From Myotis daubentonii (taxonomy: Eukaryota > Chordata > Mammalia > Chiroptera > Vespertilionidae), in the NCBI RefSeq assembly GCF_963259705.1, contig NC_081841.1:117809033-117873032 (forward strand): a stretch of 64,000 nt of DNA. The letters are read 5' to 3'. Positions 39,501 to 51,586 of the stretch are shown piece after piece. The position numbers and the translations under genes were made by a program. The notes below the pieces were generated by a model, which searched no databases, was not told the origin of the DNA, and worked only from the letters and a program-made list of their open reading frames with translations. Every line of letters begins with the position of its first letter. Position 1 is the first letter of the stretch.

Positions 39501-42500
39501 AAGAATTCCTGTTTATAGAGCTCAGAACTTATGTATAAAGCTTTTAAATGAGGAGTGTAGTGTTTATGTTTAACATTGAGACTTAATTGGCGTGGCGTTT
39601 TTTGACTGAAACAGTTTATATCGTGAATGTTCTAGTATATACTTCTTAGGAAACTGTAAAAATGTGGTAAAACTCTTAAAATACACAATTATCTTTCAAG
39701 GAAATGATTATGAACTTGTGAAAAACTGTTGAAATAGGAGTAAGTAGAATCTAACTAAATTTAATGCCGAATTCAATTACCGAGATTACACGTGTAAAGC
39801 TGTGAAATGTCGAGAATTCTGATAATATTAACAAGACCAGGTATTTTATGTGGCGTTTTCACAAAAATGTCATTTCAAACAGGAAGAATTCCTGTTTATA
39901 GAACTCAGAACTTTTGTACAAAGCTTTTAAATGAAGAGAATACTGTTAATGTTTACAATTGAGCGTGAATTGGCGTGGCGTTTTTGACTGAAACAGTTTA
40001 TATCCTGAAGGTTCTAGTATACAGTTCTAAGGAAAACGTCAAATTGTGGTAAAACTCTTAAAATACACAATTATATTCCCGGGAAATGAATATGAACGTG
40101 TAAGAAGCAGTTGAAACACAAGTAAATAGAATCTAACTACATTTAGTGCTGAGTTCAATTACCGAGATTAGAGATAGAAAGCTCTGAAATGTCGAGAATT
40201 CTGATAATATTAACAACTCCGGCTATTTTAAGTGGCGTTTTCACAAAAATGTCATTTCAAACAGGAAGAATTCCTGTCTATAGAACTCAGAACTTGTGTT
40301 TAAAGCTTTTAAATGAGGAGAATACTGTTAATGTTTACAATTGAGGGTGAATTGGCGTGGCGTTTTTGACTGAAACAGTTTATATCCTGAAGGTTCTAGT
40401 ATACACTTCTAAGGAAAACGTCAAATTGTGGTAAATCTCTTAAAATACACAATTATATTCCCGGGAAATGAATGTGAACGTGTAAGAAGCAGTTGAAACA
40501 GAAGTAAATAGAATTTAACTACATTTAGTGCCGAGTTCAATTACCGAGATTACAGGTAGAAAGCTATGAAATGACACGAATTGTGATAATATTAACAACA
40601 CTGGGCATTTTATGTGGCGTTTTCACAAAAATGTCATTTCAAACAGCAAGGATTCCTGTTTATAGAGCTCAGAAGTTGTGTATAAAGCTTTCAAATGAGG
40701 AGTGAACTGTTTATGTTTAACATTGAGATTTAATTGTCGTGGTGTTTTTTGACTGAAACAGTTTATATCGTGAATGTGCTAGTATATACTTCTTAGGAAA
40801 CTGTAAATATGCGGTAAAACTCTTAAAATACACAATTATCTCTCAAGGAAATGATTATGAACTTGTGAAAAACTGTTGAAACACGAATAAATAGAATCTC
40901 ACTAAATTTAATGCCCTATTCAATTACCGATATTACAGGTAGAAAGCGCTGAAATGTCGCTAATTCTGATAAGATTAACAACACCTGCTTTTTTAAGTGG
41001 CGTTTTCACAAAAATGTCATTTCAAACAGGAAGAATTCCTGTTTATAGAACTCAGAACTTGTGTTTAAAGCTATTAAATGAGGAGAATATTGTTAATGTT
41101 TACAATTGAGGGTGAATTGGCGTGGCGTTTTTTGACTGAAACAGTTTATATCCTGAAGGTTCTAGTATACACTTCTAAAAAATATGTCAAATTGTGGTAA
41201 AACTCTTAAAATACACAATTGAATTCCCTGGAAATGAATATGAACGTGTAAGAAGCAGTTGAAACACAAGTAAATAGAATCCAACTACATTTAGTGCTGA
41301 GTTCAATTACCGAGATTAGAGGTAGAAAGCTCTGAAATGACGAGAATTCTGATAATATTAACAACTCCGGCTATTTTAAGTGGCGTTTTCCCAAAAATGT
41401 CATTTCAAACAGCAAGGATTCCTGTTTATAGAGCTCAGAAGTTGTGTATAAAGCTTTCAAATGAGGAGTGAACTGTTTATGTTTAACATTGAGACTTAAT
41501 TGTCGTGGGGTTTTTTGACTGAAACAGTTTATATCGTGAATGTGCTAGTATATACTTCTTAGGAAACTGTAAATATGCGGTAAAACTCTTAAAATATACA
41601 ATTATCTTTCAAGGAAATGATTATGAACTGGTGAAAAACTGTTGAAACACGAGTAAATAGAATCTAACTAAATTTAATGCCGAATTCAATTACCGATATT
41701 ACAGGTAGAAAGCTCTGAAATGACACTAATTCTGATAAGATTAACAACACCTGCTTTTTTAAGTGGCGTTTTCACAAAAATGTCATTTCAAACAGGAAGA
41801 ATTCCTGTTTATAGAACTCAGAACTTGTGTTTAAAGCTTTTAAATGGGGAGAATACTGTTAATGTTTACAATTGAGGGTGAATTGGCGTGGCGTTTTTTG
41901 ACTGAAACAGTTTATATCCTGAAGGTTCTAGTATACACTTCTAAAAAATATGTCAAATTGTGGTAAAACTCTTAAAATACACAATTATATTCCCGGGAAA
42001 TGAATAGGAACGTGTAAGAAGCAGTTGAAACACAAGTAATTAGAATCAGCTACATTTAATGCCGAGTTCAATTACCGAGATTACAGGTAGAAAGCTCTGA
42101 AATGACCCGAATTCTGATAATATTAACAACACCGGGCATTTTATGTGGCGTTTTCACAAAAATGTCATTTCAAACAGGAAGAATTCCTGTTTATAGAACT
42201 CAGAACTTGTGTTTAAAGCTTTTAAATGAGGAGAATACTGTTAATGTTTACAATTGAGGGTGAATTGGCGTGGCGTTTTTGACTGAAACAGTTTATATCC
42301 TGAAGGTTCTAGTATACACTTCTAAGGAAAACGTCAAATTGTGGTAAAACTCTTAAAATACACAATTATATTCCCTGGAAATGAATATGAACGTGTAAGA
42401 AGCAGTTGAAACACAAGTAAATAGAATCTAACTACATTTAGTGCCGAGTTCAATTACCGAGATTACATGTAGAAAGCTCTGAAATGAGGAGAATTCTGAT

Positions 42501-44341
42501 AATATTAACAACTCCGGCTTATTTTAAGTGGCGTTTTCACAAAAATATCATTTCCAACAGGAAGAATTCCTGTCTATAGAACTCAGAACTTGTGTTTACA
42601 GTTTTATGAGGAGAATACTGTTACTGTTTACAATTGAGGGTCAATTCGTGGCGTTTTTTGACTGAAACAGTTTACATCCTGAAGGTACTAGTATACACTT
42701 CTAAAAAATATGTCAAATTGTGGTAAAACTCTTAAAATACACAATTATATTCCCGGGAAATGAATATGAACGTGTAAGAAGCAGTTGAAACACAAGTAAA
42801 TAGAATCTAACTACATTTAATGCCGAGTTCAATTACCGAGATTACAGGTAGAACGCTCTGAAATGACGCGAATTCTGATAATATTAACAACACCGGGTAT
42901 TTTATGTGGCGTTTTCACAAAAATGTCATTTCAAACAGGAAGAATTCCTGTTTATAGAAATCAGGACTTGTGTTTAAAGCTTTTAAATGAGGAAAATTCT
43001 GTTAATGTTTACAATTGAGGGTGAATTGGCCTGGCGTTTTTTGACTGAAACAGTTTATATCCTGAAGGTTCTAGTATACACTTCTAAGGAAAACGTCAAA
43101 TTGTGGTAAAACTCTTAAAATACACAATTATATTCCCGGGAAATGAATATGAACGTGTAAGAAGCAGTTGAAACACAAGTAAATAGAATCTAACTACATT
43201 TAGTGCTGAGTTCAATTACGGAGATTAGATGTAGAAAGCTCTGAAATGACGAGAATTCTCATAATATGAAAAACACCGGGTATTTTATGTGGCGTTTTCA
43301 CAAAAATGTCATTTCAAACAGGAAGAATTCCTGTTTATAGAACTCAGAACTTGTGTTTAAAGCTTTTAAATGAGGAGAATACTGTTAATGTTTACAATTG
43401 AGGTTGAATAGGCGTGGCGTTTTTTGACTGAAACAGTTTATATCCTGAAGGTTCTAGTATACACTCCTAAGGAAAACGTCAAATTGTGTAAAACTCGTAG
43501 AATACACAATTGAATTCCCGCAAAATGAATATGAACATGTAAGAAGCAGTTGAAACACAAGTAAATAGAATGTAACTACATTTAGTGCTGAGTTCAATTA
43601 CTGAGATTAGAGGTAGAAAGCTGTGAAATGACGCGAATTCTGATAATATTAACAACTCCGGCTATTTTAAGTGGGGTTTTCACAAAAATGTCATTTCAAA
43701 CAGGAAGAATTCCTGTTTATAGAGCTCAGAAGTTGTGTATAAAGCTTTCAAATGAGGAGTGTACTGTTTATGTTTAACATTGAGACTTAATTGCCGTGGT
43801 GTTTTTTGACAGAAACAGTTGATATCCTGAAGGTTCTAGTATACACTTCTAAGGAAAGAGTCAATTTGTGGTAAATCTCTTAAAATACACAATTAAATTC
43901 CCGGGAAATGAGTATGAACTTGTAAGAAGCAGTTGAAACACAAGTAAATAGAATCTAACTACATTTACTGCCGAGTTCAATTACCGAGTTTAAAGGTAGA
44001 AAGCTCTGAAATGACGAGAATTCTGATAATATTAACAACTCTGGCTATTTTAAGTGGCGTTTTCACAAAAATGTCATTTCAAACAGGAAGAATTCCTATT
44101 TATAGAGCTCAGAAGTTGTGTATAAAGCTTTCAAATGAGGAGTGTACTGTTTATGTTTACCATTGAGACTTAATTGCCGTGGCGTTTTTTGACAGAAACA
44201 GTATACATCCTGAATGTTCTAGTATACACTTCTAATAAGTATGTCAAATTGTGGTAAAACTCTTAAAATACACAATTATATTTCCAGGAAATGAATATGA
44301 ACGTGTAAGAAGCAGTTGAAACACAAGTAAATAGAATCTAA
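36560..44341 (+). repeat. Segmental duplication copy 2
   Basis: This is the partner of about 3345-11120. It shares rare features with that copy: ATTGCCGTGAAATG near 37782, GCGTTTAAATG near 38013, TTCATTTACCTAGACTACAGG near 39008, GATAATATGAAAAACACC near 43260 (GATAATATG at 10039), and TTTCCAGGAAATG at 44281. It lacks the slice at 8563-9702 and carries three monomers at about 40000-41146 absent from copy 1. It also has small private changes, such as loss of CAC in GTGTTTTAAAAAAATATC near 39471. Confidence 0.85.
40000..41146 (+). repeat. Three monomers gained in duplication copy 2
   Basis: The 33214-bp offset becomes 34361 across this interval, a gain of 1147 bp or three monomers. The added monomers (starts 40089, 40471 and 40854) are the TAGAGATAGAAAG, GACACGAATTGTG and CTCTCAAGG types. 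Homology to 33.1 kb begins near 40000 and continues to about 42189, so the likely donor is the 33120-35312 segment or a relative. Junctions are in register. Confidence 0.75.
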
Positions 44342-47300
44342 CTACATTTACTGCCGAGTTCAATTACCGGTTTACAGGTAGAAAGCTCTGAAATGATGAG
44401 AATTCTGATAATATTAACAACACCGGACATTTTATGTGGCGTTTTCAAAAAAATGTCATTTCAAACAGGAAGAATTCCTGTTTATAGAACTCAGAACTTT
44501 TGTTTAAAGCTTAAATGAGGAGAATACTGTTAATGTTTACAATTGAGGGTGATATGGCGTGGCGTTTTTTGACAGAAACAGTTTACATCCTGAAGGATCT
44601 AGTATACACTTCTAAGGAAAACGTCCAATTGTGGTAAAACTCTTATAATACACAATTATATTCCCGGGAAATGAATATGAACGTGTAAGAAGTTTTTGAA
44701 ACACAAGTGAATAGAATGTAACTACATTTAGTGCTGAGATCAATAACTGAGTGTAGAGGTAGAAAGCTCTGAAATGATGACAATTCTGATAATATTAACA
44801 ACTACGGGTATTTTAACTGGCGTTTTCACAAAAATTTCATTTCAAACAGGAAGAATTCCTGTTTATAGAACTCAGAACTTGTGTTTAAAGCTTTTAAATG
44901 AGGAGAATACTGTTAATGTTTACAATTGAGGTTGAATAGGCGTGGCGTTTTTTGACTGAAACAGTTTATATCCTGAAGGTTCTAGTATACACTCCTAAGG
45001 AAAACGACAAATTGTGGTAAAACTCTTAGAATACACTATTGAATTCCCGGTAAATGAATATGAACATGTAAGAAGAAGTTGAAACACAAGTAAATATAAA
45101 GTAACTACATTTAATGCTGAGTTCAATTACTGAGATTAGAGGTAGAAAGCTGTGAAATGAGGAGAATTCAGATGATATTTACAACGCCGGCTTATTTTAA
45201 GTGGCGTTTTCACAAAAATATCATTCCAAACAGGAGGAATTCCTGTTTATAGAGCTCAGAACTTATGTATAAAGCTTTTAAATGAGGAGTGTACTGTTTA
45301 TGTTTAACATTGAGACTTAATTGTCATGGTGTTTTTTGACTGAAACAGTTTATATCGTGAATGTTCTAGTATATACTTCTTAGGAAACTGAAAAATGTGG
45401 TAAAACTCTTAAAATACACAATTATCATTCAAGGAAATGATTATGAACTTGTGAAAACCTGTTGAAACACGAGTAAATAGAACCTAAATAATTTTAATGC
45501 CGAATTCAATTACCCAGATTACAGGTATAAAGCTCTGAAATGACGAGAATTCTGATAATATTAACAACACCGGGTATTTTATGTGGCGTTTTCACAAAAA
45601 TGTCATTTCAAACAGGAAGAATTCCTGTTTATAGAACTCAGAACTTGTGTTTAAAGCTTTTAAATGAGGAGAATACTGTTAATGTTTACAATTGAGGTTG
45701 AATAGGCGTGGCGTTTTTTGACTGAAACAGTTTATATCCTGAAGGTTCTAGTATACACTCCTAAGGAAAACATCAAATTGTGGTAAAACTCGTAGAATAC
45801 ACAATTGAAATCCCGCGAAATGAATATGAACGTGTAAGAAGCAGTTGAAACACAAGTAAATAGAATGTAACTACATTTAGTGCTGAGTTCAATTACTGAG
45901 ATTAGAGGTAGAAAGCTGTGAAATGATGCGAATTCTGATAATATTAACAACTCCGGCTATTTTAAGTGGCGTTTTCAAAAAAATGTCATTTCAAACAGGA
46001 AGAATTCCTTTTTATAGAGCTCAGAAGTTGTGTATAAAGCTTTCAAATGAGAAGTGTACTGTTTATGTTCATCATTGAGACTTAATTGGCGTGGCGTTTT
46101 TTGAAGGAAACAGTTTACATCCTGAAGGTTCTAGTATAAACTTCTAATGAAAATGTCAAATTGTGGTAAAACTCTTAAAATACACAATTAAATTCACGGG
46201 AAATGAATATGAACGTGTAAGAAGCAGTTGAAACACAAGTAAATAGAATCTAACTACATTTACTGCCAAGTCCAATTACCGAGATTCCATGTAGAAAGCT
46301 CTGAAATGAGGAGAATTCAGATGAGATTATCAACCCCGGCTTATTTGAAGTGGCGTTTTCACAAAAATATCATTCCAAACAGGAAGAATTCCTGTTTATA
46401 GAGCTCAGAACTTATGTATAAAGCTTTTAAATGAGGAGTGTACTGTTTATGTTTAACATTGAGATGTAATTGGCGTGGTGTTTTTTGACTGAAACAGTTT
46501 ATATCGTGAATGTTCTAGTATATACTTCTTAAGAAACTGTAAAAATGTGGTAAAACTCTTAAAATACACAATTATCTTTCAAGGAAATCATTATGAACTT
46601 GTGAAAAACTCTTGAAACACGAGTAAATAGAATCTAAATAAATTTAATGCCGAATTGAATTACCCAGAGTACAGGTATAAGGCTGTGAAATGTCGAGAAT
46701 TCTGATAACATTAACAACACCGGGTATTTTATGTGGCGTTTTCACAAAAATGTCATTTCAAACAGGAAGAATTCCTGTTTATAGAACCCAGAACTTGTGT
46801 TTAAAGCTTTTAAATGAGGAGAATACTCTTAATGTTTACAATTGAGGTTGAATAGGCGTGGCGTTTTTTGACTGAAACAGTTTATATCCTGAAGGTTCTA
46901 GTATACACTCCTAAGGAAAACGTCAAATTGTGGTAAAACTCTTAGAATACACAATTGAATTCCCGGGAAATGAATATGAACATGTAAGAAGCAGTTGAAA
47001 CACAAGTAAATAGAAAGTAACTACATTTAGGGCTGAGTTCAATTACTGAGATTAGAGGTAGAAAGCTGTGAAATGACGCGAATTCTGATAATATTAACAA
47101 CTCCGGCTATTTTAAGTGGCGTTTTCACAAAAATGTCATTTCAAACAGGAAGAATTCCTGTTTATAGAGCTCAGAAGTTGTGTATAAAGTTTTCAATGAG
47201 GAGTCTACTGTTTATGTTTAACATTGAGACTTAATTGGCGTGGCGTTTTTTGACTGAAACGGTTTACATCCTGAAGGTTCTAGTATACACTTCTAAGGAA

Positions 47301-50300
47301 AGCGTCAAATTGTGGTAAAACTCTTAAAATACACAATTAAATTCCCTGGAAATGAATATGAACGTGTAAGAAGCAGTTGAAACACAAGTAAATAGAATCT
47401 AACTACATTTACTGCCGAGTTCAATTACCGAGTTTACAGGTAGAAAGCTCTGAAATGACGAGAATTCTGATAATATTAACAACACCGGGCATTTTATGTG
47501 GCGTTTTCACAAAAATGTCATTTCAAACAGGAAGAATTCCCGTTGATAGAGCTCAGAGGTTGTGTATAAAGCTTTCAATGAGGAGTCTACTGTTTATGTT
47601 TAACATTGAGACTTATTGGCCGGGCGTTTTTTGACTGAAACAGTTTATATCCTGAAGATTCTAGTAAAAATTCCTAAGAAAAATATCAAATTGTGGTAAA
47701 ACTCTTAAAATACACAATTATATTACAGGGAAATGAATATGAACTTGTAAGAAACAGTTGAAACAGGAGTAAATAGAGTCTAACTCCATTTAATGCCGAC
47801 CTCATTTACCTAGACTACAGGTAGAAAGCTCTGAAATGCCGCGAATTCTCATAATATTAACAACACCGGGCATTTTATGTGGGGTTTTCACAAAAATGTC
47901 ATTTCAAACAGGAAGAATTCCTGTTTATAGAACTCAGAACTTTTGTTTAAAGCTTAAATGAGGAGAATACTGTTAAGGTTTACAATTGAGGTTGAATAGG
48001 CGTGGCGTTTTTTGATTGAAACAGTTTATATCCTGAAGGTTCTAGTATACACTCCTAAGGAAAACGTCAAATTGTGGTAAAACTCTTAGAATACACAATT
48101 GAATTCCCGGGAAATGAATATGAACATGTAAGAAGCAGTTGAAACACAAGTAAATAGAAAGTAACTACATTTAGTGCTGAGTTCAATTACTGAGATTAGA
48201 GGTAGAAAGCTGTGAAATGACGCGAATTCTGATAATATTAACAACTCCGGCTATTTTAAGTGGCGTTTTCACAAAAATGTCATTTCAAACAGGAAGAATT
48301 CCTGTTTATAGAGCTCAGAAGTTGTGTATAAAGCTTTCAAATGAGGAGTGTACTGTTTATGTTTAACATTGAGACTTAATTGGCGTGGCGATTTTTGACA
48401 GAAACAGTTTACATCCTGAACGTTCTAGTATACACTTCTAAGAAATATGTCAAATTGTGGTAAAACTCTTAAAATACACAATTATATTCCCGGGAAATGA
48501 ATATGAACGTGTAAGAAGCAGTTGAAACACAAGTAAATACAATATAACTACATTTACTGCCGAGTTCAATTACCGAGATTACAGGTAGAAAGCTATGAAA
48601 TGACGCGAATTCTGATAATATTAACGACACCGGACATTTTATGTGGCGTTTCCACAAAAATGTCATTTCAAACAGGAAGAATTCCTGTTTATAGAGCTCA
48701 GAAGTTGTGTATAAAGCTTTTAAATGAGGAGTCTACTGTTTATGTTTAACATTGAGACTTAATTGGCCAGGCGTTTTTTGACTGAAACAGTTTATACTGT
48801 GAATGTTCTAGTATATACTTCTTAGGAAACTGTAAAAATGTGGTAAAACTCTTAAAATACACAATTATCTTTCAAGGAAATGATTATGAACTTGTGAAAA
48901 ACTGTTGAAACACGAGTAAATAGAATCTAAATAAGTTTAATGTCGAATTCAATTACCCAGATTACAGGTATAAAGCTTTGAAGTGTTGAGAATTCTGATA
49001 ATATTAACAACACCGGGTATTTTATGTGGCGTTTTCACAAAAATGTCATTTCAAACAGGAAGAATTCCTGTTTATAGAACTCAGAAATTGTGTTTAAAGC
49101 TTTTAAATGAGGAGATTACTGTTAATGTTTACAATTGCGGTTGAATAGGCGTGGCGTTTTTTGACTGAAACAGTTTATATCCTGAAGGTTCTAGTATATA
49201 CTCCTAAGGAAAACGTCAAATTGTGGTAAAACTCTTAGAATACACAATTGAATTCCCGGGAAATGAATATGAACGTGTAAGAAGCAATTGAAACACAAGT
49301 AAATAGAATGTAACTACATTTAGTGCTGAGTTCAATTACTGAGATTAGAGGTAGAAAGCTGTGAAATCAAGAGAATTCTGATAATATTAACTACTCCCGC
49401 TATTTTAAGTGGCGTTTCCACAAAAATGTCATTTCAAACAGGAAGAATTCCTGTTTACAAAGCTCAGAAGTTGTGTATAAAGCTTTTAAATGAGGAGTCT
49501 ACTGTTTATGTTTAACATTGAGACTTAATTGGCGTGGCGTTTTTTGACAGAAACAGTTTACATCCTGAACGTTCTAGTATACACGTCTAAGAAATATGTC
49601 AAATTGTGGTAAAACTCTTAAAATACACAATTATATACCCGGGAAATGGATATGAAGGTGTAAGAAGCAGTTGAAACACAAGTAAATAGAATCTAACTAC
49701 ATTTACTGCCGAGTTCAATTACCGAGATTGCAGGTAGAATGCTATGAAATGCCGCGAATTCTGATAATATTAACGACACCGGACATTTTATGTGGCGTTT
49801 TCACAAAAATGTCATTTCAAACAGGAAGAATTCCTGTTTATAGAACTAAGAACTTTTGTTCAAAGCTTAAATGAGGAGAATACGGTTAATGTTTGCAATT
49901 GAGGGTGAATTGGCCAGGCGTTTTTTGACTGAAACAGTTTATACTGTGAATGTTGTAGTATATACTTCTTAGGAAACTGTAAAAATGTGGTAAAACTCTT
50001 AAAATACACAATTATCTTTCAAGGAAATGATTATGAACTTGTGAAAAACTGTTGAAACACGAGTAAATAGAATCTAAATAAGTTTAATGCCGAATTCAAT
50101 TACCCAGATTACAGGTATAAAGCTCTGAAGTGTTGAGAATTCTGATAATATTAACAACACCGGGTATTTTATGTGGCGTTTTCACAAAAATGTCATTTCA
50201 AACAGGAAGAATTCCTGTTTATAGGACTCAGAACTTGTGTTTAAAGCTTTTAAATGAGGAGAATAGTGTTAATGTTTACAATTGAGGATGAATAGGCGTG

Positions 50301-51586
50301 GCGTTTTTGACTGAAACAGTTTATATCCTGAAGGTTCTAGTATATACTCCTAAGGAAAACGTCAAAATGTGGTAAAACTCTTAGAATACACAATTGAATT
50401 CCCGGGAAGAATACACAATTGAATTCCCAAGAAATGAATATGAACGTGTAAGAAGCAGTTGAAACACAAGTAAATAGAATGTAACTACATTTAGTGCTGA
50501 GTTCAATTACTTTGATTAGAGGTAGAAAGCTGTGAAATGACGAGAATTCTGATAATATTAACTACTCCGGCTATTTTAAGTGGCGTTTTCACAAAAATGT
50601 CATTTCAAACAGGAAGAATTCCTGTTTATAGAGCTCAGAAGTTGTGTATAAAGCTTTTAAATGAGGAGTCTACTGTTTATGTTTAACATTGAGACTTAAT
50701 TGGCCTGGCGTTTTTTGACTGAAACAGTTTATATCCTGAAGGTTCTAGAAAATACTCCTAAGAAAAATGTCAAATAGTGGTAAAACTCTTAAAATACACA
50801 ATTATATTGCCGTGAAATGAATATGAACGTGTAAGAAGCAGTAGAATTGTACACAAGTAAATAGAATCTAACTACATTTACTTCCGAGTTCAATTACCGA
50901 GATTACAGGTAGAAAGCTATGAAATGATGCGAATTCTGATAATATTAACGGCACTGGACATTTTATGTGGCATTTTCACAAAAATGTCATTTCAAACAGG
51001 AAGAATTCCCGTTTACAGAACTCAGAACTTTTGTTCAAAGCTTAAATGAGGAGAATACGGTTAATGTTTACAATTGAGGGTGAATTGGCATGGCGTTATT
51101 TGACTGAAACAGTTTATATCCTGAAGGTTCTAGTATACACTTCTAAGGAAAACGTCAAATTGTGGTAAAACTCTTAGAATACACAATTATATTCCCAGAA
51201 AATGAATATGAACGTGTAAGAAGCAGTTGAAACACAAGTAAATAGAATGTAACTACATTTAGTGCTGAGTTCAATTACTGACATTAGAGGTAGAAAGCTC
51301 TGAAATGACGAGATTCTGATAATATTAACAACTCCGGCTATTTTAAGTGCCGTTTTCACAAAAATGTCATTTCAAACAGGAAGATTTTCTGTTTATAGAG
51401 CTCAGAAGTTGTGTATAAAGCTTTCAAATGAGGAGTGTACTGTTTATGTTTAATATTGAGACTTAATTGGCGTGGCGTTTTTTGACAGAAACAGTTTAAA
51501 TCCTGAACGTTCTAGTATACACGTCTAAGAAATATGTCAAATTGTGGTAAAACTCTTAAAATACACAATTATATTCCCGGGAAATG
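44342..51586 (+). repeat. Irregular, more diverged monomers
   Basis: Nineteen monomer starts from 44674 to 51205 show no HOR that I could follow across the whole stretch. They look more individually diverged, with private variants such as AAGTTTTTGAAAC near 44690, GATCAATAACTGAGTG near 44738, a 4-bp gain in GTAGAATTGTACACAAG near 50842, and GATTACTG near 49114. Themes of the right-hand HOR already appear: CTTAGAATACACAATTGAAT, TTACCCAGATTACAGG, GAAGGTGTAAG at 49654 and the first 25-bp duplication. It may be older sequence between two homogenised domains. Confidence 0.7.
50383..50432 (+). repeat. 25-bp tandem duplication, site 1
   Basis: AGAATACACAATTGAATTCC and the next five bases are repeated directly, from 50383 and again from 50408, making the monomer 407 bp. 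The second copy reads CCCAAGAAATG instead of CCCGGGAAATG. The host monomer begins as type II (50030). Confidence 0.85.

Noticed and set aside
45732..45950. Minus-strand frames of 61-72 codons at 45732, 48469, 51174 and 63501
   Set aside because: These are the same monomer region read in the same frame, with shared residues only because monomers are related. No ribosomal or splice context, and no longer frame.
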